64,000 nucleotides of DNA, taken from assembly GCF_038502225.1 (NCBI RefSeq), contig NC_091391.1, positions 6,935,420 through 6,999,419 on the forward strand, read 5' to 3'. The position numbers and the translations under genes were made by a program. The notes beneath the pieces were generated by a model. The model did not search any database. It worked only from the letters and a program-made list of their open reading frames with translations, and was not told where the DNA came from. Position 1 is the first letter of the stretch. Every line of letters starts with the position of its first letter. Of the stretch, positions 51,752 to 62,737 are shown in pieces. This DNA is from Cherax quadricarinatus (Eukaryota; Arthropoda; Malacostraca; Decapoda; Parastacidae).

Positions 51752-54734
51752 ATGATTACAAGCATTGATCCTGATACCAACCTCTTATTTAATGACTTAA
51801 ATGATTCAAACAGTTACTGTAATTACTACACAGCAGAACAATCAAAGGCACTTCTCAGAGCCAACAACAACATAACTATCTTTAACTACAATATCAGATC
51901 TTTAAGCAAGCATTACGATGACCTCCTAGCATTACTAAATTCCTTGCATGCCAATATGTCCATCATTACACTAACTGAAACCTGGCTAAAGCCTGATACT
52001 ACAGATGTCTATGCCATTCCTGGTTACACAGCCATACACAACTGTAGGCCAGACCAACAAGGGGGTGGCACAGCCATATACTACTCAGACCAACTAGAAT
52101 GTATCACTAATACTTGCACAAGGGATGAACATGGGGAATATATAATAGCTAAATTCAAATCCAAATACCTACAAAAACCTCTCACAGTGATAAAAATCTA
52201 CAGAGTTCCACAATCAAACATTAGCCAATTTAGTCAAAACCTAGGATGTATGATAACTGATGCACGCATGAACAAAGATCACTTACTACTCTCAGGTGAC
52301 TTCAATATAAATCTCCTGCAAGACCAGGACCCACACGTTACTGAATTCACAAACACAATGAGTAACTGCATGTTGCTACCAACAGTAACAAAACCTACAC
52401 GAGTTACAGAGACTAGTGTTTCCCTACTTGACCACATCTGGACCAACACCATATCCCCTTTAAAATCAGGCATAATTACAGATAATACCACAGACCACTA
52501 CCCTACTTTCCTCATAACAACTCTTGGTAAAATACTCCAAGACACTACTAAAGTCACCTTCAGACTTCACAATGAGACAGCCATTAATAACTTCACAACA
52601 GCAGTAACAAACATTGACTGGCACACTGAGCTAGAAATCTATACAGATATTGACGAATGTTTTAATAATTTTCTATAAAAGACCCAATACCTCTATAACA
52701 AGCACTGCCCTAAAAAAACTAAACAGATGACAGCTAAGAGACTGAACAGTCCCTGGCTAACACCCAGCATTCTCAAATCCATAAATACAAAACACCGATA
52801 TGAAAAACAGTACAGAATGGGTCACATAACCAGAGACAAAACAAAACGTTATTCGTCAATCCTAACCAGCCTGATAAGAAGGGCAAAAAAACTGTATTAT
52901 GAGAACAGATTATCCAACTTACAAGGTGATATAAAAAAAGACCTGGAAGACCCTATCAGAAATTCTGGGAACAAAAAAGATATCACGAAATAGCGAAATA
53001 AAATTAGCAAAATCACGAAATAGCGAAATAAAATTAGCAAAATCAGATGAACCCCAACTCCCACCAACAGAAACAGCAAACAGACTCAATGATTTCTTCT
53101 CCACTATAGGACAAAACCTTGCCAATAAAATCCCAAGCTCAGATACCCCACCAAATGACTACCTCACTGGCAACTACCCGAACACACTGTTCCTAGCTCC
53201 GACTAACCCATGCGAAGTCTCCCTTATTATCAACGCACTAAAAAACAAGGCAGGAGATTTAAATACCTTACCACCCTTTATATACAAAAAAGCATCACAA
53301 GTACTATCACCAATCATTGCAACACTCTTTAACAAATCCATTGAATCCTCCACCTTCCCTACAGCTCTCAAAATAGCAAGGGTCACCCCGATCCATAAAG
53401 GAGGAGACCAAACAGAGTTGAATAACTATAGGCCAATATCCAATTTACACCCTCTCTCAAAAATCTTCGAAAAATTAATTCATAAACGAATCTACTCCTA
53501 CCTCATCTCCCAAAACATTCTCAACCCCTGCCAATTTGGATTCAGGCGTAATAAAAATACTAATGATGCTATTATACACATGCTAGAACATATATACACT
53601 GCAATAGAGAAAAAAGAAGTCCCACTGGGGATCTTCATTGACTTACGTAAAGCTTTTGATACAGTTGACCATGACTTGCTCCACGTAAAATTGTCACACT
53701 ATGGTATTAGAGGGCACTCCCTCAACTACCTCAAGTCATACCTCAGCAACAGAAGCCAATATGTGTACGCAAATGGGGCAAGCTCTTCCGCTCAACCAAT
53801 TACAGTTGGTGTCCCACAGGGAAGTGTCCTTGGCCCTCTTCTCTTTCTCCTATACATAAATGACCTACCAAATGCTTCGCAATTACTCAAACCCACACTT
53901 TTTGCAGATGACACTACATATGTCTTCTCTCACCCGAGCCCAGTCACGCTAGCCAATACTGTAAACACCGAATTACAGAAAATATCTACCTGGATGAGGA
54001 CTAACAAACTTACGCTAAACATTGACAAAACCTACTTCATTCAGTTTGGTAACAGAGCTACAGATGTACCTCTTAACATAACGATAAACAGATCACCTAT
54101 CACAAAGCTAACAGAGGGAAAATTCTTAGGAATCCACCTTGATAATAGACTCAAATTTCATACACATATACAACAAATTTCTAAGAAAATTTCCAAGACT
54201 GTAGGCATACTATCGAGGATACGGTACTATGTTCCACAGTCAGCCCTCCTGGCCCTTTATCACTCTCTTATTTACCCCTATCTCACCTATGGAATTTGTG
54301 CATGGGGCTCAACAACAATTAACCATCTCAGACCACTAATTACCCAATAAAAGGCTGCAGTTAGAATGATAACAAATTCTCACTACAAGCAGCACACTCC
54401 ACCAATATTCAAAACACTCAACCTACTCACCATACAAAACATCCATACTTATTACTGCACCTATTACATACATAGAACACTTAACTCTGATATTAACCCT
54501 CCCCTCAAACATCTTGCCAACCTCAACAGAACACATGACCATAACACAAGGCACAGATCGCTCTTTGATGTTCCTCGTGTCCATCTCACGCTATGCAAAA
54601 ACTCAATGCACATAAAAGGCCCTAAAATCTGGAATTCATTACCTGTAAATATAAAAGAAACACTACCTGTTTATAAATTCAAGTCTCTTCTCAAAGATCA
54701 CTTACTCACTCAAAACCAAATAAATACTGAATAA
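51752..54734 (+). pseudogene. LINE A ORF2: endonuclease and reverse transcriptase
   Basis: Endonuclease: 'NYNIRSLSKHYDDLLALLNS', 'IITLTETWLKPDT' (catalytic Glu), 'LLLSGDFNINLL', 'SLLDHIWTN', 'TTDHYPTFLI'. A TAA at 52676 interrupts it (probably a former CAA). Then 'LNSPWLTPSILKSINTKHRY' and a frameshift in an A-run near 52935. A 30-bp in-frame tandem duplication ('cacgaaatagcgaaataaaa') follows, then the reverse transcriptase: 'ALKIARVTPIHKGGDQTELN', 'NYRPISNLHPLSKIFEKL', 'GIFIDLRKAFDTVDHDLLHV', 'GVPQGSVLGPLLFLLYINDL', catalytic 'LFADDTTYVF'. A TAA at 54348 precedes the C-terminus 'PKIWNSLPVNIKETLPVYKF', which ends at 54734. Three lesions in all. Confidence 0.9.
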
Positions 54735-55104
54735 CTGAACCTTATAAATTGTATATCCTATATGTTACTCACAATTATATCACACAAATGTTAAACCTAG
54801 GACCCAATCTAACTTTGTTATTTTTTTAAATACACTACCTAACAGAATACTCCATTCGACTGAATGTACAGCAATGCATGCAACCATATGACCTGTCTTT
54901 GTAATACTCATTTGTGCTTTATAGTTATCTGTTTACAATAATGTTTTATCACTGATTTCATCATTGCTTAGTTAATCTTAAGTTAATTTTAAGCCAGCCC
55001 GTAATGCTATGCATATAAGTGGCTTTGGCATGCTGCTCTTACCTGTATTTTTTGTACCTCTGTATGTATGCTTAAATTACTAAATAAATAAATAAATAAA
55101 TAAA

Positions 55105-55970
55105 ACTGTAGGGCCCCACTTATACAGCAAGTTAGGTTCCAGGCAACTGTAGGGCCCCATTATATAGCAGGTTAGGTTCCAGGCTACTGTAGGGCCCCAC
55201 TTATACAGCAGATTAGGTCCCAGGCTACTGTAGAGTTCCACTTATGCAGCAGATTAGGTTCCAGGCTACTGTAGAGCCCCACTTATACAGCAGGTTAGGT
55301 TCCATGCTACTGTAGAGCCCCACTTATACAGCAGATTAGGTTCCAGGCTACTGTAGAGTCCCACTTATACAGCAGATTAGGTTCCAGGCTACTGTAGAGC
55401 CCCACTTAAACAGCAGATTAGGTTCCAGGCTACTGTAGAGCCCCACTTATACAGCAGATTAGGTTCCAGGCTACTGTAGAGCCCCACTTATACAGCAGAT
55501 TAGGTTCCAGGCTACTGTAGAGCCCCACTTATACAGTAGATTAGGTTCCAGGCTACTGTAGAGGCCCACTTACACAGGAGATTAGTTCCAGGCTACTGTA
55601 GAGCCCCACTTATACAGTAGATTAGGTTCCAGTCTACTGTAGAGCCCCGCTTATACAGTAGATCAGGTTCCAGGCTACTGTAGAGCCCCACTTATACAGT
55701 AGATTAGGTTCCAGGCTACTGTAGAGCCCCACTTATACAGTAGATTAGGTTCCAGGCTACTGTAGAGCCCCACTTATACAGTAGATTAGGTTCCAGGCTA
55801 CTGTAGAACCCCACTTATACAGTAGATTAGGTTCCAGGCTACTGTAGAGCCCCACTTATACAGCAGATTAGGTTCCAGTCTACTGTAGAGCCCCACTTAT
55901 ACAGTAGATCAGGTTCCAGGCTACTGTAGAGCCCCGCTTATACAGTAGATCAGGTTCCAGGCTTCTGCTC
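55105..55970. repeat. 41-bp minisatellite, about 21 copies
   Basis: Unit 'ggttccaggctactgtagag' plus 'ccccacttatacagcagatt' plus a. Variants include cagtagatta and cagtagatca. The unit is the end sequence of the GP element (CAGTAGGGCCCCACTTATACAGC). Two to three units lie on the other side of LINE A at 47608-47730. Confidence 0.95.
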
Positions 55971-56140
55971 TGAAGCAAAAATCGCTGTAAAGTGAATTGT
56001 AACGTTTTTTCGCTTTCAGATGAATATAAAACAAACAAAATAAAAGTTCATTACTTTGCAAAGGTTACAGTGTGTATTTACATTGGTACAAAGAAAGCCT
56101 CTTATCATGCTGAGGCATTTCCAGCAGACTAAACCTAATA

Positions 56141-56343
56141 CAGTGGACCCCCGCTTAACGATCACCTCCAAATGCGACCAATTATGTAAGTGTATTTATG
56201 TAAGTGCGTTTGTATGTGTATGTTTGGGGGTCTGAAATGGACTAATCTACTTCACAATATTCCTTATGGGAAAAAATTCGGTCAGTACTGGCACCTGAAC
56301 ATACTTCTGGAATGAAAAAAGTTCGTTAACCGGGGATCCACTG
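56141..56343 (-). mobile_element. 203-bp Tigger-type miniature element
   Basis: Same family and exact length as 12950-13152, TA-flanked, inserted in the GP interior. Confidence 0.92.
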
Positions 56344-56346
56344 TAC

Positions 56347-56576
56347 TTAACCCTTAAACTGTCCAAACATAGATCTACGTTCACACGTGTAGTGCTCCAA
56401 AAGTAGATCTAATTTTTTTTTAAATATTTTCAAATAAAAAAAAGTAGATCAAAGTTTTTTTTTTTTTTTGCATGCTTTCAAATGTAAAAAAAAAAAAATT
56501 ATCTACATTTTTTTTATATACGTACTTTCAAATGTTGAAAAAACATAGATCTACGTTTGGACAGTTTAAGGATTAA
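56347..56576. mobile_element. Short TTAA miniature element (230 bp)
   Basis: TTAA ends and inverted CCCTTAAACTGTCCAAACA / CGTTTGGACAGTTTAAGGA. TAGATCTA palindromes lie near both ends. The interior is A/T runs. Confidence 0.85.
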
Positions 56577-57495
56577 AAACTAGGCAAGTCTAGACAGACT
56601 TCAAATATTCAATATTTACTTAATTAATATGAGATAGTACAATTTGTTACAAACCTACATTTTTAGATTTGTAATAATGATTTAATAGATAAAGGATAAT
56701 AAAATATTTGGGAGAGTTGCCTGATAACATATTTACACTATCATATATTAAATGAGCAATAGAACTAGGCCTAAAAAATGCATATACAGTAGTTAACTTA
56801 AAATATTTTCATCCTTAGCTTATAGTGAGTGGTGAATATATTTATTGTAGGAAGTCTGTACAATTGAAGAATGGGTATATTTGAAGACTGCTGTATTAGT
56901 GAAACACTATGCAGTCAAGTGCTGTAAAGTGGGGTCCTCCTGTAATTACGTACAGTTGGCCAGCGGGCGATGACGAGCAACACGGGGATATGAACTGATG
57001 GGAGCTATGCACAGTTCAGGAAAGACAATGTACTGAATTTCAAATAGTATTTCTTTTTATGTGGTATAAAAATTCTGTAGTTTTAATAAAGTATTGTTAG
57101 GCACAAAAGAAAGCCACTGAGGTCCTGTAGCTGGGTTGGTAACACACTCGGCTCACAAATTGAGGTTCGTAGTTTGATCCCCTGTAAGGGTAGAAACATT
57201 GGGAGTGTTTCCTTAACCCTTTCAGGTTCACGACCACTGCTCTCAAACCTGTTCCCAGGGTCTCAGAATTTAAAAAAAAAAAAAATTATTTTTTCCGATG
57301 AAATTAAAGAGAATCTTCCTCTGAAGGTAATGAAACCAAAAGTATGAAATTTGGTGGAAAAATTAGGGAATTACACTCAAACAAAGTTTGTGGTCTTGGC
57401 AATATTTATGCATCAGCTATTTCACATGCTTTACACCCTGTTTTTGGCAAGTTCCATTGTTCCAGTCCATCAAACTCATAGCTATTTCGCTAGTA

Positions 57496-57817
57496 CAGCC
57501 TCTCCTCACTTAACAACAGATTTCCATTTGTAAGACCACGTTGGTAAATGAATTCGTGGCTAAGTGAGGAGCATACTATAATGGTGGTGGGTTTGTGTCA
57601 TCCATCTTTGATATTGTTTTAATGTTGCCTTTGCACCATTTATAACATTTCTGGCATATTTTTAATTGTTTATATCGTAGTGTACTGTATATTGTAATAA
57701 ACAGTATAGAGGAATTCAGCTCTAATATACATTATTTAGGTATGTATACTGGTCAGAGAGCCTGTTGTAAGTCTGAGTCGTTGGTAAATGAGTACGTCTC
57801 TTAGTGAGGAGAGGCTG
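57496..57817. mobile_element. 322-bp inverted-repeat element (CAGCCTCTCC family)
   Basis: Ends CAGCCTCTCCTCACTTAACA and, reversed, CAGCCTCTCCTCACTAAGAG, flanked by TA. Confidence 0.87.
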
Positions 57818-58470
57818 TATTCCTTCTGTCGATTGAGTGCAAGAAACTGCCCATTTACCTATTTCACATACTCAGTAAAGTGATCAGAAATTGGTAATTT
57901 GGCCAATTTCTCACAAAATTAAAAAAATTACAGTTTAGAAATAAGGGTCCAGAATAAACAATGTAGACATTCCTGGTGCTATATAAACATTTTCTTTGTT
58001 CCTTAGTCACGTCTCCAGGCCCCTCTCATGTTACGCTTGCTTTCCATTTCAAATTTTCATTTGCACAAAAAATAGAAGACTTACTGCATTATTTTAATTG
58101 TATAAATAATGTCAGTGCATTCATAAATGCATATTAGACTCCCCAGTTGGATGCTTATTGGGATATTGGCAGAAAACGAACCTTTCTGCTACTTTCAGTC
58201 CTGAAACCAATCAAAATCATCAATGTTTTTGTAATATATTTTCCATTCTCTCCAGTGAGACCATGAAACTGAGAATACAACCATAAAAAACATACAAAAA
58301 TTCACTACAAGGTAACTGTTTTAAAACAAAAATGCTGTCTCCATTTTTTCCCCATTATGCACTGCATGCTGCAAGATTTTTTTTATAAGGTGCACACTTA
58401 CCACAGACCCATTCTCTCATATCTAGAACAAATTTGCCACTCACAGCTTATCTGAGTGAGCTTAGCTCAT

Positions 58471-60750
58471 GTATAGTACTACAGGTCTGACCCAGGCTTC
58501 AAAGTTGTAGTACTACAGGTCTGACCCAGGCTTCAAAGTTGTTGTACTACAGGTCTGACCCAGGCTTCAAAGTTGTAGTACTACAGGTCTGACCCAGGCT
58601 TCAAAGTTGTTGTACTACAGGTCTGACCCAGGCTTCAAAGTTGTAGTACTACAGGTCTGACCCAGGCTTCAAAGTTGTTGTACTACAGGTCTGACCCAGG
58701 CTTCAAAGTTGTTGTACTACAGGTCTGACCCAGGCTTCAAAGTTGTTGTACTACAGGTCTGACCCAGGCTTCAAAGTTGTAGTACTACAGGTCTGACCCA
58801 GGCTTCAAAGTTGTAGTACTACAGGTCTGACCCAGGCTTCAAAGTTGTAGTACTACAGGTCTGACCCAGGCTTCAAAGTTGTAGTACTACAGGTCTGACC
58901 CAGGCTTCAAAGTTGTAGTACTACAGGTCTGACCCAGGCTTCAAAGTTGTAGTACTACAGGTCTGACCCAGGCTTCAAAGTTGTTGTACTACAGGTCTGA
59001 CCCAGGCTTCAAAGTTGTTGTACTACAGGTCTGACCCAGGCTTCAAAGTTGTAGTACTACAGGTCTGACCCAGGCTTCAAAGTTGTTGTACTACAGGTCT
59101 GACCCAGGCTTCAAAGTTGTAGTACTACAGGTCTGACCCAGGCTTCAAAGTTGTTGTACTACAGGTCTGACCCAGGCTTCAAAGTTGTAGTACTACAGGT
59201 CTGACCCAGGCTTCAAAGTTGTAGTACTACAGGTCTGACCCAGGCTTCAAAGTTGTAGTACTACAGGTCTGACCCAGGCTTCAAAGTTGTAGTACTACAG
59301 GTCTGACCCAGGCTTCAAAGTTGTAGTACTACAGGTCTGACCCAGGCTTCAAAGTTGTAGTACTACAGGTCTGACCCAGGCTTCAAAGTTGTTGTACTAC
59401 AGGTCTGACCCAGGCTTCAAAGTTGTTGTACTACAGGTCTGACCCAGGCTTCAAAGTTGTAGTACTACAGGTCTGACCCAGGCTTCAAAGTTGTTGTACT
59501 ACAGGTCTGACCCAGGCTTCAAAGTTGTAGTACTACAGGTCTGACTCAGGCTTCAAAGTTGTTGTACTACAGGTCTGACTCAGGCTTCAAAGTTGTAGTA
59601 CTACAGGTCTGACCCAGGCTTCAAAGTTGTTGTACTACAGGTCTGACTCAGGCTTCAAAGTTGTAGTACTACAGGTCTGACTCAGGCTTCAAAGTTGTTG
59701 TACTACAGGTCTGACTCAGGCTTCAAAGTTGTAGTACTACAGGTCTGACCCAGGCTTCAAAGTTGTTGTACTACAGGTCTGACTCAGGCTTCAAAGTTGT
59801 AGTACTACAGGTCTGACCCAGGCTTCAAAGTTGTAGTACTACAGGTCTGACTCAGGCTTCAAAGTTGTTGTACTACAGGTCTGACCCAGGCTTCAAAGTT
59901 GTAGTACTACAGGTCTGACTCAGGCTTCAAAGTTGTTGTACTACAGGTCTGACCCAGGCTTCAAAGTTGTAGTACTACAGGTCTGACTCAGGCTTCAAAG
60001 TTGTAGTACTACAGGTCTGACCCAGGCTTCAAAGTTGTTGTACTACAGGTCTGACCCAGGCTTCAAAGTTGTAGTACTACAGGTCTGACTCAGGCTTCAA
60101 AGTTGTTGTACTACAGGTCTGACTCAGGCTTCAAAGTTGTAGTACTACAGGTCTGACTCAGGCTTCAAAGTTGTTGTACTACAGGTCTGACCCAGGCTTC
60201 AAAGTTGTAGTACTACAGGTCTGACTCAGGCTTCAAAGTTGTTGTACTACAGGTCTGACCCAGGCTTCAAAGTTGTAGTACTACAGGTCTGACCCAGGCT
60301 TCAAAGTTGTTGTACTACAGGTCTGACTCAGGCTTCAAAGTTGTAGTACTACAGGTCTGACTCAGGCTTCAAAGTTGTTGTACTACAGGTCTGACCCAGG
60401 CTTCAAAGTTGTAGTACTACAGGTCTGACCCAGGCTTCAAAGTTGTTGTACTACAGGTCTGACTCAGGCTTCAAAGTTGTAGTACTACAGGTCTGACCCA
60501 GGCTTCAAAGTTGTAGTACTACAGGTCTGACCCAGGCTTCAAAGTTGTAGTACTACAGGTCTGACCCAGGCTTCAAAGTTGTTGTACTACAGGTCTGACC
60601 CAGGCTTCAAAGTTGTAGTACTACAGGTCTGACCCAGGCTTCAAAGTTGTAGTACTACAGGTCTGACTCAGGCTTCAAAGTTGTAGTACTACAGGTCTGA
60701 CTCAGGCTTCAAAGTTGTAGTACTACAGGTCTGACCCAGGCTTCAAAACT
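58471..60750. repeat. 34-bp minisatellite, about 67 copies, derived from the TTAA-element end
   Basis: Unit GTAGTACTACAGGTCTGACC plus CAGGCTTCAAAGTT. Two common variants: GTAGTA/GTTGTA at the start (symmetric or broken palindrome) and GACCCAGG/GACTCAGG. TT-type and T-type variants are concentrated in the second half. The unit length and layout equal the paired 34-bp subterminal repeat of the 1.08-kb TTAA family (50400-50450). Confidence 0.97.
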
Positions 60751-61072
60751 GTAATTCTATGGGACAGACCCTTCAAAGGGTTAACCCTTTGACTGTCGAA
60801 AGGATCAAATCGAATCGAGGACGACGAGAGCTGTCGTAAGATGGGAAGGAAGAAGGATAAGGAAGGATGGAAATAACTGAAAAGGATGGGGAGGAGGGGA
60901 AGAGGAGGAATCAAGGTAAGTTGCCCAGCCACTTTGGGACATGTGGTACAAAAGTACTGGAGACGTAGATAGAGAGGCTTGACTGATGTCATTGCTTGGC
61001 TCACTAGGAGAGGATGGCAAAGACAGCGGTAGGAGCTGGGAGTGTCAGAAGGCAGCAAGCAGGATGAGTTGG

Positions 61073-61885
61073 TTATGGTCTTAAACCGTTTATCAGTGCG
61101 GTAAATTGTTTTCGAGAGAGTTGTATCACACTTATGGGAGAGCTGTAGTAGTATTCGTTGGTTTGGAATTGGTGGAGTATCTGGTTGTAGGTAGGGAATG
61201 GTCTTTCTTCGCTTTGGTACGATACAGTGTTGTCTTGGAGATGTTGGATGAGTTCTAGGCGAGTCATGCTTGCAGGGTACAGCCTCGTGGTGTAGAATAT
61301 GAGTCCTTTGTGTTTAACCCATGGTGTTCCAGGTAATCGACGTGAGCTAAGTAGAGAAGGCGGTGGTGGAGTAGAGGAAGGTGGTGTTGCTTCGTTTTCA
61401 ACTTCAGTAGACGAATTAGAAGATGTTTCTGGTGGTAAGGCTTCTGATTGGTTGGATTCAGTGAGAGGTGGTGGCGGTGGAGGCTTCTCATTGGTCGTTG
61501 TTGGATTGACGTCACTAGTTGGTGGTGTTGATGGAACTTCTGCAGAAGAGTTGGCGATTAAGTTTTTGGTGAATTTGAGAATTTCTTCAGAAGGTGGAGA
61601 TGCTGTAAATGTAAATGAAGGCATGTTATTTAATGCAAATAACTTGTTGATGGTAGAGTTAAATGATCCAGGTACAGCCATGTTTTGCATATGAGCGTAT
61701 AGTAGACAGTAGTGAATCTTCGTTATGTCACATGTTGGAGGAGTGATGGTAGTGGTGGTGGTGGAGGCGGGCTGAGTAGATGCTTGAAGTAATTTTGTAG
61801 TGTCTGCTTGTATTTTTGCAATTGCTGCATACGTTGGAGTGTTGCTAGTAGGTTTTTTCTTTGCTGCATCTTGTGTTTTCTTCAT
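61073..61885 (-). pseudogene. ORF1 proline-rich C-terminal region after an in-frame TGA
   Basis: In frame with the zinc-knuckle frame and separated from it by TGA and three sense codons. It reads 'TPTYAAIAKIQADTTKLLQA', later 'EKPPPPPPLTESNQ' and 'PSSTPPPPSLLSSRR', then a conserved-looking end 'HKGLIFYTTRLYPASMTRLE'. Low-complexity Pro/Thr/Ser regions after the knuckles are usual in LINE gag-like proteins. It is either a reading-through extension or a former single ORF broken by one mutation. Confidence 0.6.
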
Positions 61886-61894
61886 AATATCCTT

Positions 61895-62593
61895 TCATGT
61901 AGGACATTTTGCTGCCAGTGTATGGTGATCATTACTCTTGCAGTTTAAGCACGCTGGTTGTGTTGGAGCAGCAGTGGTGCAGGAACTGAAGGCGTGTCCC
62001 TCACTACCACATGTAGTGCAGAACTTCTTGTCTTTTACTGGACATGCTTTGGTGGTGTGATGGTATGAATAACAGTTCCAGCAATGTTGGATGTAGTGAT
62101 ATATCTCTGCTTCAATGTAGGTAGGGCTGATGTAGTAGTAGTAGACAGCAAGACCTTCGTTCAGTGCAGTGGCAGCCATGTTCACGTCGGTGAAGGTGAC
62201 CTTGATCATGGACGTTGCATTTGGGATTTTTGTAATGCTGTCAACAGTAGCCCAAGTATTTTGCGTCTTGATGGATGACTTGAGTTCAGCAGGTGTTTGA
62301 GACGTCAGAATCTTGTCCAGTTTTTTTAGGAATACTGATTTCCTTGCCCTGAGGGCAGGAGATGATGTAACAGTAAACCCTTGAGTAGTAAGAGTAGTGA
62401 TGGCTTCTGTAGTGAGTAGCTTCTCTGCTTCAGCATCATCGTGACACACAACAATGAATGCTTCTTTCAGTGACAATATGGTGTTGAATTTTACTTCCAG
62501 TGCTCCCTGAACAACAGTTGCAAGAGCAATCTTCGTTGAATCATCAACGGTACCATTTCTTGGTTTGATCTTTACACAATTTGCGTAGCTCAT
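61895..62593 (-). CDS. Gag-like ORF1 protein with three CCHC zinc knuckles (232 aa)
   Basis: The true ATG is taken at 62593 ('MSYANCVKIKPRNGTVDD'). A longer frame upstream lacks an ATG. Residues 20-160 show an RRM-like arrangement ending 'MIKVTFTDVNMAATALNEGL'. Three knuckles follow: C171-C184 (CWNCYSYHHTTKAC), C192-C205 (CTTCGSEGHAFSSC) and C215-C230. The spacing CX2CX4HX4C twice and a longer third finger is that of ORF1 in I/Jockey/R1-group LINEs. Predicted role: RNA binding and packaging for retrotransposition. It ends at TGA, after which the frame stays open for 270 codons. Confidence 0.82.
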   Translation of the reverse strand: MSYANCVKIKPRNGTVDDSTKIALATVVQGALEVKFNTILSLKEAFIVVCHDDAEAEKLLTTEAITTLTTQGFTVTSSPALRARKSVFLKKLDKILTSQTPAELKSSIKTQNTWATVDSITKIPNATSMIKVTFTDVNMAATALNEGLAVYYYYISPTYIEAEIYHYIQHCWNCYSYHHTTKACPVKDKKFCTTCGSEGHAFSSCTTAAPTQPACLNCKSNDHHTLAAKCPT

Positions 62594-62737
62594 CGTGTAA
62601 GTCAAGGCGATGAGAATGCTGGTAAAGGTTCCCCTCCCCAACGGGGATCGTAGGGAGACAGAGTAAGTAAGGAGAGCTGCTATGACCTGCCTGGGCGAGA
62701 GTCAAGAGCAGAATCGTATTTTCTATTTTCTCTTTTC

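Larger units (their letters stand above)
47733..55104 (+). mobile_element. LINE A copy 1, near full length
   Basis: Leader from about 47733, ORF1, a long AT-rich spacer holding a TTAA element, ORF2, a 340-bp 3' region and a TAAA-repeat tail (55081-55104). Reverse transcriptase blocks place it in the Jockey/CR1/L2 assemblage. I cannot fix the clade without a tree. Confidence 0.9.
47608..56942. mobile_element. GP miniature element with amplified end, split by LINE A
   Basis: The left end is at 47608 (GTGGGCCCCACTTATACAGC) and the right end at 56942 (reverse CAGGAGGACCCCACTTTACA). LINE A (47733-55104) inserted into the tandem-repeated left end. A 203-bp Tigger element and a short TTAA element inserted into the interior. 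Confidence 0.75.
57213..60784 (-). mobile_element. TTAA-type element with giant end-derived minisatellite
   Basis: TTAA at 57213-57216 and 60781-60784, reverse orientation of the 1.08-kb family. The interior is conserved ('gtccagaataaacaatgtag', 'ccattatgcactgcatgctg'). It contains a 322-bp CAGCCTCTCC element, and its far end is replaced by about 2.3 kb of 34-bp repeats. Confidence 0.85.
60802..62737 (-). mobile_element. ORF1-only non-LTR-type retroelement
   Basis: Inserted at TCGAAA, which is duplicated (60796-60801 and 62738-62743). On the minus strand it has a leader of about 145 bp, an ORF1 coding region with three zinc knuckles and a proline-rich part, and a pyrimidine-rich 3' region of about 270 bp. 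There is no poly(A) at the 3' end. No endonuclease or reverse transcriptase is present. Confidence 0.75.

Noticed and set aside
58471..60750. Possible CRISPR array (regular 34-bp spacing)
   Set aside because: There are no unique spacers: the entire unit is repeated, and the context is a eukaryotic transposon.
61299..61694. Plus-strand Gly/Val-rich open frame of 131 codons
   Set aside because: Antisense shadow of the proline-rich part of the minus-strand ORF1. It has no independent support.
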